DNA of 64,000 bases from Cyanobacteria bacterium FACHB-502 (GCA_014695325.1 JACJNZ010000029.1:62001-126000); one strand, 5' to 3'; shown: positions 17,244-26,655, counted from the stretch's first letter. Notes: generated by a model from the sequence alone, not told the origin. Translations and numbers: made by a program.

Positions 17244-18452
17244 ATGAAGCACCGAATTCTTGTGATTCTCACAGTTTTGCTGCTGACGGGCACGGCTGGC
17301 TGTCGGCGGGGTGAGCAGGCACAGCAGAAGGAAGTCAGGCTAGGGACGCAGCAGGCAACGCTCTCGGCGGCGCAAACAAAACCTGCCCCATTCCCGGCAG
17401 AAACGGCGAATAAGCTTCAGCAGATGTTGAGTGGAAAAGTGGAGTCGATGAAGCTACCAGGAGCGGTGCTGTACCTATCCACTTCAGAAGGAAACTGGAT
17501 GGGGGTTGCCGGAAAAGCCGATCTCGCAGCACAAACGCCCCTGAAGCCGACCGATCGCTTTCGGCTGGGCACTCTGACCGAGATGTTTGTAGCAATCGTC
17601 TGTTTGCAGCTTGCCGAAGAGGACGTGCTTGATCTGGATGCTTCGATTACAAATTGGCTTCCGGCAGACTTGAGCCAGCAAATTCTAAATAGCGAGAAAA
17701 TTACGGTTCGCCAGTTGCTCAACCATACCAGCGGCTTGCTCGAACCGGAGCGCGAGGCATTTTGGGAGACCGTGAGAGCTGACCCGTCGCGTCAATGGAA
17801 ACCGCAGGAAGTGTTGGCTTATCTGCTCAACGATGCTGCCGCAGCGGAAGATCGCCCTCCGAGTTCCTTAAATGATTTTTCCTACTCCCACGCCAACTAT
17901 ATTCTGCTGGGCATGATCATTGAGCGAGCCACGGGTAGCCCATTATCCAGGGTCATTCGCTCCCGCATTAGCGATCGGCTCAATCTCAAAAATACATTCC
18001 TGGAGCAGCAAGAAGAAATTCCGGGTGGCTTTGTGCAGGGATACGCCGACTGGGACAAGGATGGAGCGATGCAGAGCGTGACCAAACCTTTAATTAATCC
18101 GGCGATCGGGCTGGGCGATACAGGCATGATTTCGAGTGCGCCTGACCTGGTGCAGCTCTTTCGCGGGCTATTTCTCGACAATGCGCTGTTATATGAAACC
18201 TCGGTGGAGAAAATGCTGACTCTGGTAGACTCCGATGAGGGCGGCTATGGATTGGGAATTGCCCGCTTGCCGACTGCTTGGGGCGAAGGCTGGGGACAAA
18301 TTAATCAAACAACCGGATTTTCGATGGTTGCCCTTTATCTGCCCGTCCATGATTTGATGCTGATCGCCTGGACAAATACCAGCGATCGCAATACCGAACC
18401 CGTCTACGAAATCGCTCGCCGCAGTCTACGAATTATTCTAGGAATGCCCTAG
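17244..18452 (+). CDS. Lipoprotein with degenerate serine beta-lactamase/D-Ala-D-Ala carboxypeptidase fold
   Basis: 402 residues with a lipoprotein signal: a hydrophobic stretch ending LTGTAGC, acylated Cys20. The body aligns with the class C beta-lactamase/EstB/penicillin-binding family (VRQLLNHTSGLL, YILLGMIIERATG, GYGLGI). The active-site motifs are altered. Where SxxK (usually ASVTK) should be there is GTLTE (110-113), so both the nucleophilic Ser and the general-base Lys are missing. The YSN motif is YSH (214-216), and the C-terminal HTG/KTG box reads QTTGFS. Inference: it is probably not a hydrolase and may act as a binding or scaffold protein in the periplasm. The start ATG at 17244 begins a good signal peptide. 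It ends tail to tail with the next gene over CTAG. Confidence 0.85.
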   Translation: MKHRILVILTVLLLTGTAGCRRGEQAQQKEVRLGTQQATLSAAQTKPAPFPAETANKLQQMLSGKVESMKLPGAVLYLSTSEGNWMGVAGKADLAAQTPLKPTDRFRLGTLTEMFVAIVCLQLAEEDVLDLDASITNWLPADLSQQILNSEKITVRQLLNHTSGLLEPEREAFWETVRADPSRQWKPQEVLAYLLNDAAAAEDRPPSSLNDFSYSHANYILLGMIIERATGSPLSRVIRSRISDRLNLKNTFLEQQEEIPGGFVQGYADWDKDGAMQSVTKPLINPAIGLGDTGMISSAPDLVQLFRGLFLDNALLYETSVEKMLTLVDSDEGGYGLGIARLPTAWGEGWGQINQTTGFSMVALYLPVHDLMLIAWTNTSDRNTEPVYEIARRSLRIILGMP

Positions 18453-19867
18453 CCCGGTGTTTCGTCTTCCCAGTCGTCCTCCAGCCAGGACTCGATCGTC
18501 TCAGCGGGTACGGCTGCATCTTCGCTCACATCCTCGACAATTTCCGCTGTCACGACTTCGACGGCTGACACATCCAGGGCTGCATCTTCACTGACATCTT
18601 CCGTTTCCATCAAGGTCATCGAAGAGATTTGCAGCGAATCTGCGCCTGTTAGAGGGGTGATTCTTGTTTCGGGCTGTTCTTCGATCGGTTCAGGAATCGG
18701 TTCTAGCAGCTCATCTTCGGTTTTTGTCTCTATTTCTGTCTCTATTGAAATCGGTTCAGCAGCAGCTTCTGCGGTTTCTGCAATTTCCTCTGCGGTTGCC
18801 TGGGAAGCAGCTAGGTCTGAGGTTTCAATGGCTTCGGAAAGTGGTTCCCGGTTGGTTTCCAGGTTGGTTTCCAGGCTTGTTTCTAGGTCGGTTTCTAAAT
18901 TTGCGGCAACCTGTGTTTCCGTGTCTGAGCTGGCTGCCGCGACTGCTGGCTGCGCTTCGGGGCTTGCTGCGGGATCTTCGGTCAGGCTTTCCTCCTCAGA
19001 AACGATTGTTTCATCCCATTCGTCTTCTGTGTCCAACTCTCGAAACTCAGCATCGATCACTTCGACCGGAACGAAGTTACGCTTTGTGCGGGGTGCGCTT
19101 GTTTGTGCCGCCGAATTTGGGGGGGAGCCTGCTTGGGGTTGTGCGTTCTCAGAGCGAGGCTGAGGATCGGGGTAGCGAGTTTTTGCGTTCTTTTTGCGGC
19201 GATCGCCCAGAGAATCGATCGTTCCCGTTTCCGTTCCATCCGTGCCAGCGGCAGCAGTTGCCGGAATCGTTGTAGCCCGGAGCGGCGGCAGGATTTGCTG
19301 ATTGATCCAAACTCCGAATAAGGTAAAGTCTCTCGCCACCGCATTGACTGGATAAGGTTCGGTCGCGGCGATCGTTTGTTCCTTCGTCAGCATGACCTGC
19401 GCCACGCTCACCGGAACCTGCAAAAACAAATTGCTGATCAGAAAGCTCACCGTTGCGAGCAGCAGCCCCCCCAATGCTCCACCGGGAACGATCGTGGATG
19501 ACTCCCAGGCGATCGGCGCAAGCTGATAAAGTGGCCACAGCACAACGAACAATAAGACCGCCGTCAGCACTGAAAGCCCCTTGCCCAAAGGCTCCTTAAA
19601 CCGCCGCAAGAGCCGCCGCTGCTCGTCGCTGAGATGCCGGGGCTGCACCGCCAGAAACATCAGGCTATAAATGCAGAAAGGACGCTGCCACTGCATCCAC
19701 AAAATCGGCAAAGCCCCAATTGCGCCTACTAGCCCCAGTTCTACCCAGGGCGGCAACAGCGAATTACTCGCCGCAAACCCCAGCAAACACCCTTCGAGCG
19801 CGATCGGCACAACCGCCACCCCCGCAAGATGCACCCAGAGATAAGGATCAAGCCAGAAGGAACGCAT
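18449..19867 (-). CDS. Low-complexity-tail membrane protein
   Basis: 472 residues. The first 200 contain about four hydrophobic segments (12-35, 43-58, 97-120, 130-155), including a conserved-looking QPRHLSDEQRRLLRRFKEPLG loop. The remaining 270 residues are a cytoplasmic-type acidic tail rich in Glu, Thr, Ala and Ser. It matches what is known in cyanobacteria as the low-complexity tail membrane protein family; no function is established to my knowledge. The tail carries a fourfold 12-bp repeat giving NLETDLETSLETNLET-like sequence. The gene converges on the lipoprotein gene, the two stops sharing a CTAG. Confidence 0.8.
   Translation of the reverse strand: MRSFWLDPYLWVHLAGVAVVPIALEGCLLGFAASNSLLPPWVELGLVGAIGALPILWMQWQRPFCIYSLMFLAVQPRHLSDEQRRLLRRFKEPLGKGLSVLTAVLLFVVLWPLYQLAPIAWESSTIVPGGALGGLLLATVSFLISNLFLQVPVSVAQVMLTKEQTIAATEPYPVNAVARDFTLFGVWINQQILPPLRATTIPATAAAGTDGTETGTIDSLGDRRKKNAKTRYPDPQPRSENAQPQAGSPPNSAAQTSAPRTKRNFVPVEVIDAEFRELDTEDEWDETIVSEEESLTEDPAASPEAQPAVAAASSDTETQVAANLETDLETSLETNLETNREPLSEAIETSDLAASQATAEEIAETAEAAAEPISIETEIETKTEDELLEPIPEPIEEQPETRITPLTGADSLQISSMTLMETEDVSEDAALDVSAVEVVTAEIVEDVSEDAAVPAETIESWLEDDWEDETPG
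18851..18898. repeat. 12-bp tandem repeat (4 copies) in acidic tail
   Basis: gttggtttccag twice, then gcttgtttctag and gtcggtttctaa. The coding strand gives the LET-N/D/S repeats of the low-complexity protein. Confidence 0.9.
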
Positions 19868-19942
19868 TGCTGTTCTCCGTTGGACAGGTTGTTGATTGGA
19901 TCTTACCTGAGAGGATGAGTGGATGGATGTCTTCTCATCTCT

Positions 19943-20884
19943 TCATTCCCCCACCTTCTCCAGAATCTCCTCATCCAGTGAGAAATCCACCTCAGCGGCA
20001 TCCCGCCCGATCGCCAGATAGTCATTCTGGAAGGAATCTTTTAAGCCGGAAATCAGGTCGAATTCAGGCTTCCAGTAAAGGTCTTTTTGCGCTTTGTAAA
20101 TGTCGGTGAAGAAGTGCTGGACACGCATCGGAAAGGCTTTCTTTTTGCCGAAGTCAAACTGCTTCGGGTCGTAGTGGACAATTTTGAGCGAGGCGGGGTC
20201 TTTTCCGGCGGCAACGGCACAGGCACGCGCTAAGCCATCAAAGGTGACATAGCGATCGCCCGAAATGTTGTAAATTTGCCCGATCGCTCTGGGATTACCC
20301 AGCACCGCGACCATTGCACTTGCCAGATCGTGAACGTGACCAAACTGGGTGATGTGCATTCCGTTTCCGGGAATGGGGACGGGACGATCGCGCACAATTC
20401 GATCGAAGTACCAGGCTTCCAGGTCGTTATAGTTTTGCGGTCCGTAAATATAGACCGGACGAACCGAGGTGAAGGGAATGCCCTGTTCTGCCAGATAGGT
20501 TTCGGTTTCAAACTTGCCTTTGTGTCGGCTCTTGGGGTCAACGGGGTCGCTTTCCTGGTGGGGCATTTGGTCAGATTTGAGGTAGACCCCTGCTGAGCTG
20601 ACGTAGACAAAATGCTTGATGCTATCGCGAAAGATTTCAGCCAGAGGTTGAGTGTCGCTCAGTTCGCGTCCATTGTTATCAAACACTGCGTCAAACGATT
20701 CGCCTGCAAGCTTTTCTTTAAGCTGGTCTGTATCGGTTCGATCGCCGTGGATTTGCTCAACGCCTTCGATCGGTGCAGGTTTATTGCCTCGATTAAACAG
20801 CACCACTTCATGGTCTTGCTCGACCAGCAGGCGCGTCAGATGAACCCCAATAAAGCGAGTTCCGCCCATCACCAAAATTCGCAT
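19943..20884 (-). CDS. CSP41-like NAD-dependent epimerase/dehydratase family protein
   Basis: Extended short-chain dehydrogenase fold, 313 residues from the ATG at 20884, which is preceded by GGGGGAAAGG; an upstream in-frame start at 20920 lacks a ribosome-binding site. The nucleotide-binding loop is MGGTRFIG at the N-terminus. The sequence then fits the cyanobacterial/plastid CSP41 group (FVYVSSAGVYLKSDQMPHQE, GPQNYNDLEAWYFDRIVRDR, HDLASAMVAVLGNP), related to chloroplast stem-loop RNA-binding proteins that stabilise transcripts. The SDR Tyr of YxxxK is not in the usual form (SSAGVYLKSD), fitting an RNA-binding rather than enzymatic role. The function in cyanobacteria remains inferred. Confidence 0.85.
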   Translation of the reverse strand: MRILVMGGTRFIGVHLTRLLVEQDHEVVLFNRGNKPAPIEGVEQIHGDRTDTDQLKEKLAGESFDAVFDNNGRELSDTQPLAEIFRDSIKHFVYVSSAGVYLKSDQMPHQESDPVDPKSRHKGKFETETYLAEQGIPFTSVRPVYIYGPQNYNDLEAWYFDRIVRDRPVPIPGNGMHITQFGHVHDLASAMVAVLGNPRAIGQIYNISGDRYVTFDGLARACAVAAGKDPASLKIVHYDPKQFDFGKKKAFPMRVQHFFTDIYKAQKDLYWKPEFDLISGLKDSFQNDYLAIGRDAAEVDFSLDEEILEKVGE

Positions 20885-20977
20885 TGTGCCTTTCCCCCTA
20901 GCTGAAATACTGTTACCCATCGTAAAACTGATTGGGATTCGTTTATCCTTGCATTGAATCTAAAGCTGAATCTGCCG

Positions 20978-21448
20978 ATGCTGCCTGTCCAAATTCGCCC
21001 TGCAACGACCGACGATCGCTCGTTTATCCTCAGTCTTGTTCCGCGCTTTGTGGAATTTGGCTCTCCCACTGAACGCGATCCCGATCAGGTGATTCGGGCA
21101 ATTGCAAAGGAAATCGATCGGGCAATCATCAGCTATCCCACACCGCAAAATATTTTTATTGCCGTTGATTCACAGGGCAAATCGCTGGGGTTTATCTTTC
21201 TGGAAACGCTGACCGATTTCTTCACGCAAGAACGCCACGCCCACATTTCCGATATCGTCGTCATTCCCGAAGCATCAGGGCAGGGCATTGGTCAGGCACT
21301 CATGGCGTATGCCGAAACCTGGGCAAAGGCGCGAAGCCTCAGCTTTATTACGCTCAATGCATTTGGTGGAAATGGTCGGGCACGATCGTTTTATAGTCAG
21401 TTAGGCTATCAGGAAGATACGGTGAAATATTTAAAGCGATTGAATTAG
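20978..21448 (+). CDS. GNAT family N-acetyltransferase
   Basis: 156 residues from the ATG at 20978; a TTG at 20954 would add eight residues. Single GNAT domain: IRPATTDDRSFI opens the fold, VVIPEASGQGIGQALM (about 95-112) is the acetyl-CoA pyrophosphate-binding motif A, and FITLNAFGGNGRARSFYSQLGY is the typical end. It transfers an acetyl group to an amine, but the substrate cannot be told. It lies divergent from the CSP41-like gene, with a 93-bp gap between the two start codons. Confidence 0.88.
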   Translation: MLPVQIRPATTDDRSFILSLVPRFVEFGSPTERDPDQVIRAIAKEIDRAIISYPTPQNIFIAVDSQGKSLGFIFLETLTDFFTQERHAHISDIVVIPEASGQGIGQALMAYAETWAKARSLSFITLNAFGGNGRARSFYSQLGYQEDTVKYLKRLN

Positions 21449-21494
21449 GCGATTCGATGGGTTTAAAAATCAAGGGGATCACCATTGATATCGC

Positions 21495-21526
21495 AAAAAA
21501 TAGCAACTGCAGAAAATAGCAACTGC
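21495..21526. repeat. 16-bp tandem duplication
   Basis: aaaaaatagcaactgc then agaaaatagcaactgc, in the short spacer after the GNAT gene. Confidence 0.85.
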
Positions 21527-21689
21527 AAAAATTAATCGAATTTCTGTACTCATTCCTTCTCTTTCGAGCCACGATTATCAACATCGCTCTTTCGGTGTTG
21601 TGAATGGAATCAATCGATGGCGATGCTGAATCAAGATCTGAAATGCCCTCGTCCCCAACCCATCTAGTGGAAACCGGGTGAGCAATCCT

Positions 21690-22874
21690 ATGAAATCCTA
21701 CAGCCCTGATAGCCTGCTTGTAAAAGCAACGCTGCTACTCGTCAGTACCCTCACCGTCATGGCAGGAGCAACGATCGCCCCCTCGCTTCCGGCAATGCGG
21801 CAGCATTTCTCAACGGTTCCCAATGCCGATTATTGGGTCAGATTAGTCTTGACTGTTCCCGCGCTGTTGATTGCCCTGGGCGCACCGATCGCAGGCAGCA
21901 TTATCGATCGCTTTGGACGCAAAGGACTGTTAGCGGCGGCGGTGTTTCTTTATGGCTTAGCTGGAAGCTCTGGCTATTTGTTGGATTCGCTCGGGTCAAT
22001 TCTGGTCGGGCGAGTGCTGCTGGGTTTGAGCGTGGCAGGCATTATGACCACAGCAACTACCCTGATTGCCGATTATTACCTGGGGGCTACCCGTGCCCAG
22101 TTTCTTGGACTGCAAGCTGCCTTTATGGGATTGGGCGGCATGGTGTTTCTAACCCTGGGCGGCTATCTCGCCGATGTCAACTGGCGGCTGCCGTTTTTAA
22201 TTTATTTGCTGGCGTGGTTCATTTTTCCTTTAATTTTGCTGGTGCTGCCCGAACCTGATCGCAACCGATCGCCCAACCAAACCGAGAACCTTCCTGCGGA
22301 GGCAGTTCCCTGGACGGTGCTGATCATGACCTATGGGATTGCGCTGATGAGTCAGATTGTGTTTTACATGATCCCTGTGCAGCTTCCCTTTTATCTTCAG
22401 CAAATTGCGAATGCAAATGCATCTCAAAGTGGATTAGCGATCGCCCTTGCCACGCTTGCGACCTCAATCAGTGCCCTTAGCTATCAGCGGCTCAAAGCGC
22501 GGTTCACTTTTACCCAGCTCTATGCGATCGCCTTCCTGCTGATGGGAATTGGTTATCTCATTATTAGTTTTGTCTCTCGTTACAATCTGGTTTTGGTCGG
22601 CTTGGCGATCGCTGGATTAGGAGTCGGACTGCTAATGCCCAATATGAATGTCTGCTTGACTTCATCTACTCCGGTCGCGCTGCGGGGAAGAATTTTGGGT
22701 GGACTAACGACGAGCTTTTTTCTGGGTCAGTTTATTTCGCCGTTGATCAGTCAACCGCTCAGCCAACAGGTTGGTTTAGGCGCAACCTATGGACTGGCTG
22801 GGGGATTAATGCTGGGCATGACGCTTGCAATGCTGGCAGTGATGCTGCGCTGGAAAGCAACGCCAGAGGTGTGA
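21690..22874 (+). CDS. Major facilitator superfamily transporter
   Basis: 394 residues from the ATG at 21690, which has GGTGAG seven bases upstream; a GTG at 21678 is an alternative. Twelve hydrophobic segments are evident. The loop between helices 2 and 3 reads GSIIDRFGRKGLL, the MFS signature (GxxxDRxGRR), and the first helix pair begins GATIAPSLPAMRQHF, as in Bmr/arabinose-efflux type drug exporters of the DHA1 group. Likely a proton-coupled exporter of small molecules from the cytoplasm. The substrate is unknown. It stands alone. Confidence 0.9.
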   Translation: MKSYSPDSLLVKATLLLVSTLTVMAGATIAPSLPAMRQHFSTVPNADYWVRLVLTVPALLIALGAPIAGSIIDRFGRKGLLAAAVFLYGLAGSSGYLLDSLGSILVGRVLLGLSVAGIMTTATTLIADYYLGATRAQFLGLQAAFMGLGGMVFLTLGGYLADVNWRLPFLIYLLAWFIFPLILLVLPEPDRNRSPNQTENLPAEAVPWTVLIMTYGIALMSQIVFYMIPVQLPFYLQQIANANASQSGLAIALATLATSISALSYQRLKARFTFTQLYAIAFLLMGIGYLIISFVSRYNLVLVGLAIAGLGVGLLMPNMNVCLTSSTPVALRGRILGGLTTSFFLGQFISPLISQPLSQQVGLGATYGLAGGLMLGMTLAMLAVMLRWKATPEV

Positions 22875-22950
22875 GAAAAACTGCGGCGATTCCATTCTGA
22901 TCGCGACGATTGCTTTCTAGGATGACTCGCTGCCTGGAATGATCCCAGGG

Positions 22951-23913
22951 TTAATCCACCATCGATCGAATCATGTACTGCACAAGCTGCTGATTCCCGA
23001 TCGGGCTGAGATGAATGTGATCGCGATAAAGCGTTTCGGGCTGAGAATTGGCAGCAAACCGGGGAAGAACATCCAAAAATCGAATTCCTTGCGTTTCAGT
23101 AAACGCTTGCAGACGATCGCGGGCAGTTTTCTCGTAGTCGCGCGAGCCGGGCGGTTTGAGTTCGCGCAGGAGCGGCGTAATCACCAGAAAAAACTGAGCG
23201 TTAGACTGTATCGCAATCGAGTAAATTTCTTGAATTGCCGCCAGGTTTTCTCCCACCCGATCGCCTCCTGCCAGCTGAAGCTGGACAAGTTCAGGAATTG
23301 GCTTTGACTTGAAGGCATAACGCTGAATCACCTCAGCTAGGGCAAACGGCGGAGTCTGAGCCGGATAGTTGCGATCGCGCCCCACCTGTACGGAAGTAGG
23401 AACCGTGCCAAACAAATCATCGGTGTTGATCAGCAGCACGATCGCCTGTGATTCAAAGCTGCCAAATCGTTTTAGATAAGCCAACTGATTGCGCGGCGAC
23501 CAGGAATTTGCAGAAGCATTCAAAACTTCGACTTGCTCAAGGTTTTCGGTTTGGAGCAATGGAACGGTTTGATTTTTTGATAATCGTGTCTGAAGCTGGG
23601 CTTGCAGCAGAGCAGAAATCGTTTCGTCTTGATCAGTCCACCACGCCCCGTTTGCGATCGAATCTCCTAACAGCAAGATCCGCAGCGTGTCCTGATTTCG
23701 TTGGGGGGTGATCGGTGAACTTCGCATTGAGTATTGATTGATTGCAATTCGATGACCAAACCGACGAGTGGTTTGATTCGGAGCTAGCAGATAGCCAATT
23801 TGCGGGTCGGCAACGTACAGCAGCGGCTTACCAAAACCAAAGAACGATCGCAGTCCCAGCTCCAGGACTCCAGCGATCGCGATGATCAGCAAGGTTGACA
23901 TCAGAATAGGCAT
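22951..23913 (-). CDS. SGNH/GDSL family hydrolase, membrane-anchored
   Basis: 320 residues. An N-terminal hydrophobic segment (2-20) looks like an uncleaved anchor, placing the enzyme outside the cytoplasmic membrane. The catalytic Ser85 is in LLGDSIANG (block I) and the DxxH pair is Asp298/His301 in DHIHLSPIGN (block V). Block III shows INTDDL. Such proteins are esterases or O-acetyl hydrolases acting on lipids or polysaccharide decorations. The substrate cannot be assigned. The start is the ATG at 23913. Confidence 0.85.
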   Translation of the reverse strand: MPILMSTLLIIAIAGVLELGLRSFFGFGKPLLYVADPQIGYLLAPNQTTRRFGHRIAINQYSMRSSPITPQRNQDTLRILLLGDSIANGAWWTDQDETISALLQAQLQTRLSKNQTVPLLQTENLEQVEVLNASANSWSPRNQLAYLKRFGSFESQAIVLLINTDDLFGTVPTSVQVGRDRNYPAQTPPFALAEVIQRYAFKSKPIPELVQLQLAGGDRVGENLAAIQEIYSIAIQSNAQFFLVITPLLRELKPPGSRDYEKTARDRLQAFTETQGIRFLDVLPRFAANSQPETLYRDHIHLSPIGNQQLVQYMIRSMVD

Positions 23914-24097
23914 TGCGACTGAACCTTTACCAAATAAGAAATTTTAATGGTGTGACCTGGATAACTGGAGGTTTCCCTTGTTTAGCTAAAATTATGATAT
24001 TGATAAGCGATTAACCTGCCTTCTGGAGGTGGCACCTCTCTTTCATGCTGCTTCAACATGAAGGCATGATTGTTTCACTGCAAAGGATCACCCCCCT

Positions 24098-24238
24098 ATG
24101 ACCGACCAAAATCGAGGAATCATGAAATTTCAAAGCGCAGACAGCACGCCAATGGTCACACTCTCGGCTGTGCTAATTCTCGGCTCGATCGCTTTTTTGA
24201 TCATCTGGGCACTTCAGTCTGCCTATGCGATCGGCTAA
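24098..24238 (+). CDS. 46-residue single-span membrane protein, unrecognised
   Basis: A short frame of 46 codons, ATG at 24098 with AAAGGA upstream (24082-24087) and stop TAA at 24236. Residues 1-18 are polar and 20-45 form one hydrophobic helix (VTLSAVLILGSIAFLIIWAL). A second possible start is the internal ATG at 24122. Size and layout match small subunits of photosynthetic or respiratory membrane complexes, but I do not recognise it as PsbX, PsaM, PetN, PsbY or another named peptide. It stands alone in a 900-bp stretch between larger genes. Support comes from coding-like composition and a clean helix, not homology. Confidence 0.6.
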   Translation: MTDQNRGIMKFQSADSTPMVTLSAVLILGSIAFLIIWALQSAYAIG

Positions 24239-24828
24239 CTTATTCGTTAAGTGATCATTCGTTGACTGATATTTGCATTAATCATTCCTTCTTGAATTTT
24301 CTGGGGCAGTGCTGCGGTGCTTGCCCTTTTGTTTTATCTTCATATCTTTATTTCGATCGCTTCAATTCCTATCGCGCATCAGATCCATTGAGGAGAGCCA
24401 TCGAAGAGAAAGTAATGCCTGATACCAGCCTGAAACCGTGAAATCGATCAGGTAACCATTGACCTGTCTAGATGGACTGAACAATCATCGTTTTTTCTGA
24501 GAAAGGTTAAGGGTCTTGCCTTCAAGTCAGGGCAAGGCTAAACAGCATGCTTTAATTTGCTCTAAGTAATCGGATGAGCCCATTTCATTGAGATTGTGTG
24601 GCTTGCATACTACAGTCGTGCTACAATCTGTATTGTCAAAGCGATCGATCGTCATTCTGCTGCGGTAAACCGCTCGATCAGTCGTCTGCACATTAGACAC
24701 TTTTCAAATATTCCCTCATCTTGCCAGGGAAAGGAATTGTTTCGCTGTCCCCAATTCGGCTAACACTTTTCCGCTAATCCTTTGCTGATTTTATTCATTC
24801 ACTTCAATTTGCTCTACCGCATTTTCCT
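24239..24828. other. Spacer upstream of the ABC exporter gene
   Basis: About 590 bp, AT-rich, with no convincing frame on either strand. A 123-codon frame spanning 24070-24441 is out of frame with the small membrane protein and looks random. It presumably holds the promoter of the ABC transporter gene; no sharp promoter motif stands out. Confidence 0.5.
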
Positions 24829-26643
24829 ATGGCTAACTTTCGCGATTTAGCACATTATTTTCGACCGTATTGGTCTGCGGTTATCTTCAGCATTGCCACA
24901 AGCAGTTTGTTTGAAATTCTTGATCTGGCTGTGCCTTATGCGATCGGACAAACACTCAACGTGCTATCGGGTCAACCGATCGATACCATCTTGCAGCAGT
25001 TGCTTGGAGGATTGGCGGCAACGACTGGAATTCCGGCGAGTCGCGGGCTTACCCTTGCGGTGCTGTTAGGACTGATCTTTCTAGTAACGGTCGTACGGGC
25101 GCCGATTCAGCCCTGGATTAGTCACTGGTATCACTGGGAGATTCCCCTGCGGGCACGACGCGATCATTCGATTCGATCGGTGGCAAAAATTCTCAAATTA
25201 CCGATCGAATTTTATGACGAAAACAATCCGGGTCGTATTGCCGGACGGGTCGCACGAGGATTATCAAACCATACCTGGACATATCCCGAAATTGCCGGAG
25301 AACTGGTTCCCAAACTATTTCGAATTGTGGGAATTTTTGTCGTGATTTTGCTGATCGAATGGCGGATCGCGCTGCTGTTTCTAGCGTCTTTTATCTTCAT
25401 TCTTGCCTTTACGCTCAGGGGCTTAAAACACTTGATTCGCAAAGAAGAAAGCCTCGATCGCTATATGGAAAACACCGAGAGTCGTACCTCGGAAATTATC
25501 ACCAACATAAAAACAGTAAAGGCATTTGCAACCGAGGCGGCGGAGCTAAAGCGGCAAAGACAGCGATTCGATCGCGAACTCAATGTGGTGATCAACCGAG
25601 TTCATCGGGGCTATGTGACGCTGTTTACCTGGCAGCGATTTGTGATTCAGATTTGCGTATTCCTGATTCTGGCACTAACACTGTGGGCAACGGTGCGCGG
25701 CGAGATTTCGCTGGGTCATTTCGTGACAACGTTAACCATTTCCAGCATGGCGTATGCCGAACTGGAACCGATTAGCGGATTAGCCGAAGTCTTTGCCCGC
25801 CGCTATTCCTCGATGCTGCGCTACCACGAGTTTATGCAGTTGCCCGACGGTCAGGACACAGTTGAACTGGAACAGCCCGCAGCCGTTAAACATTATGAGT
25901 TTACGGGGAAGGTGCATTTCGATCACGTGTCCTTTGGCTACGCAGCCGATCGTCCAGTGCTGCAAGACATCAGCCTGCTGATCGAACCGAAACAAACGAT
26001 TGCTTTAGTGGGGCGATCGGGTTCTGGCAAATCAACGCTGGTGAAACTGCTGTTTCGCTACTTTGATCCGCAGCAGGGACGCATTTTGATCGACGGGCAG
26101 GATACCCGACAGCTCGATGTTACAGGCTATCGGCGCAGACTGGCGATCGTCCATCAGGAAGTGGATGTGTTTAACGGGACACTGCTCGACAACCTGACCT
26201 ACGGCAATCCGAAGGCGACGTTTGCAGAAGTCGAAGAAGCCTGTCAGATTGCCAGAGTCGATGAGTTTGTGCGGGTACTGCCCCAGGGCTATCGCACAAT
26301 CGTCGGCGAACGGGGGGTGCGCCTATCGGGCGGCCAGCGTCAGCGTTTGGGCATCGCCAGAGCATTGCTGATGCACCCGGATGTGCTGGTGTTTGATGAG
26401 GCAACCTCTAGCCTGGACTACGAATCAGAGCGATCGATTCAGTTGGCAATGCGATCGATTTTGGGAACCCGAACGACGATCATCATTGCCCATCGGCTCA
26501 GCACGGTGCGCGAAGCAGACCAAATCGTAGTGCTGGATCAGGGTCGCATTGTGGAAGTGGGCAGTCATACAGAGCTTCTAAATCAGGGCGGCATTTATCA
26601 CCGCTTGCACCAGTTGCAGGAAACCGGGGAACTGCTGGCATAA
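24829..26643 (+). CDS. ABC exporter half-transporter (fused permease and ATPase)
   Basis: 604 residues: a six-helix type I exporter membrane domain (about 10-320) followed by a complete nucleotide-binding domain (360-590). Walker A is GRSGSGKST (395-403), the Q-loop VHQEVDVF, the signature LSGGQRQ (499-505), Walker B VLVFDEAT (519-526) and the H-loop His555 (IIAHRLSTV). It should work as a homodimer exporting a lipid, peptide or drug. The family resembles MsbA/lipid-A-exporter-like and multidrug half-transporters; the substrate is not evident. It converges with a glycosyltransferase gene 12 bp away, so there is no operon partner to hint at cargo. Confidence 0.93.
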   Translation: MANFRDLAHYFRPYWSAVIFSIATSSLFEILDLAVPYAIGQTLNVLSGQPIDTILQQLLGGLAATTGIPASRGLTLAVLLGLIFLVTVVRAPIQPWISHWYHWEIPLRARRDHSIRSVAKILKLPIEFYDENNPGRIAGRVARGLSNHTWTYPEIAGELVPKLFRIVGIFVVILLIEWRIALLFLASFIFILAFTLRGLKHLIRKEESLDRYMENTESRTSEIITNIKTVKAFATEAAELKRQRQRFDRELNVVINRVHRGYVTLFTWQRFVIQICVFLILALTLWATVRGEISLGHFVTTLTISSMAYAELEPISGLAEVFARRYSSMLRYHEFMQLPDGQDTVELEQPAAVKHYEFTGKVHFDHVSFGYAADRPVLQDISLLIEPKQTIALVGRSGSGKSTLVKLLFRYFDPQQGRILIDGQDTRQLDVTGYRRRLAIVHQEVDVFNGTLLDNLTYGNPKATFAEVEEACQIARVDEFVRVLPQGYRTIVGERGVRLSGGQRQRLGIARALLMHPDVLVFDEATSSLDYESERSIQLAMRSILGTRTTIIIAHRLSTVREADQIVVLDQGRIVEVGSHTELLNQGGIYHRLHQLQETGELLA

Positions 26644-26655
26644 CAGACGACCCGA

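Noticed and set aside
18664-19275. 203-codon frame opposite the low-complexity membrane protein
   Set aside because: Composition is the mirror of the acidic repeat tail (Leu/Phe/Arg-rich), typical of antisense frames.
24070-24441. 123-codon frame in the spacer before the ABC exporter
   Set aside because: It overlaps the better-supported 46-residue membrane peptide in another frame and has no coherent protein pattern.
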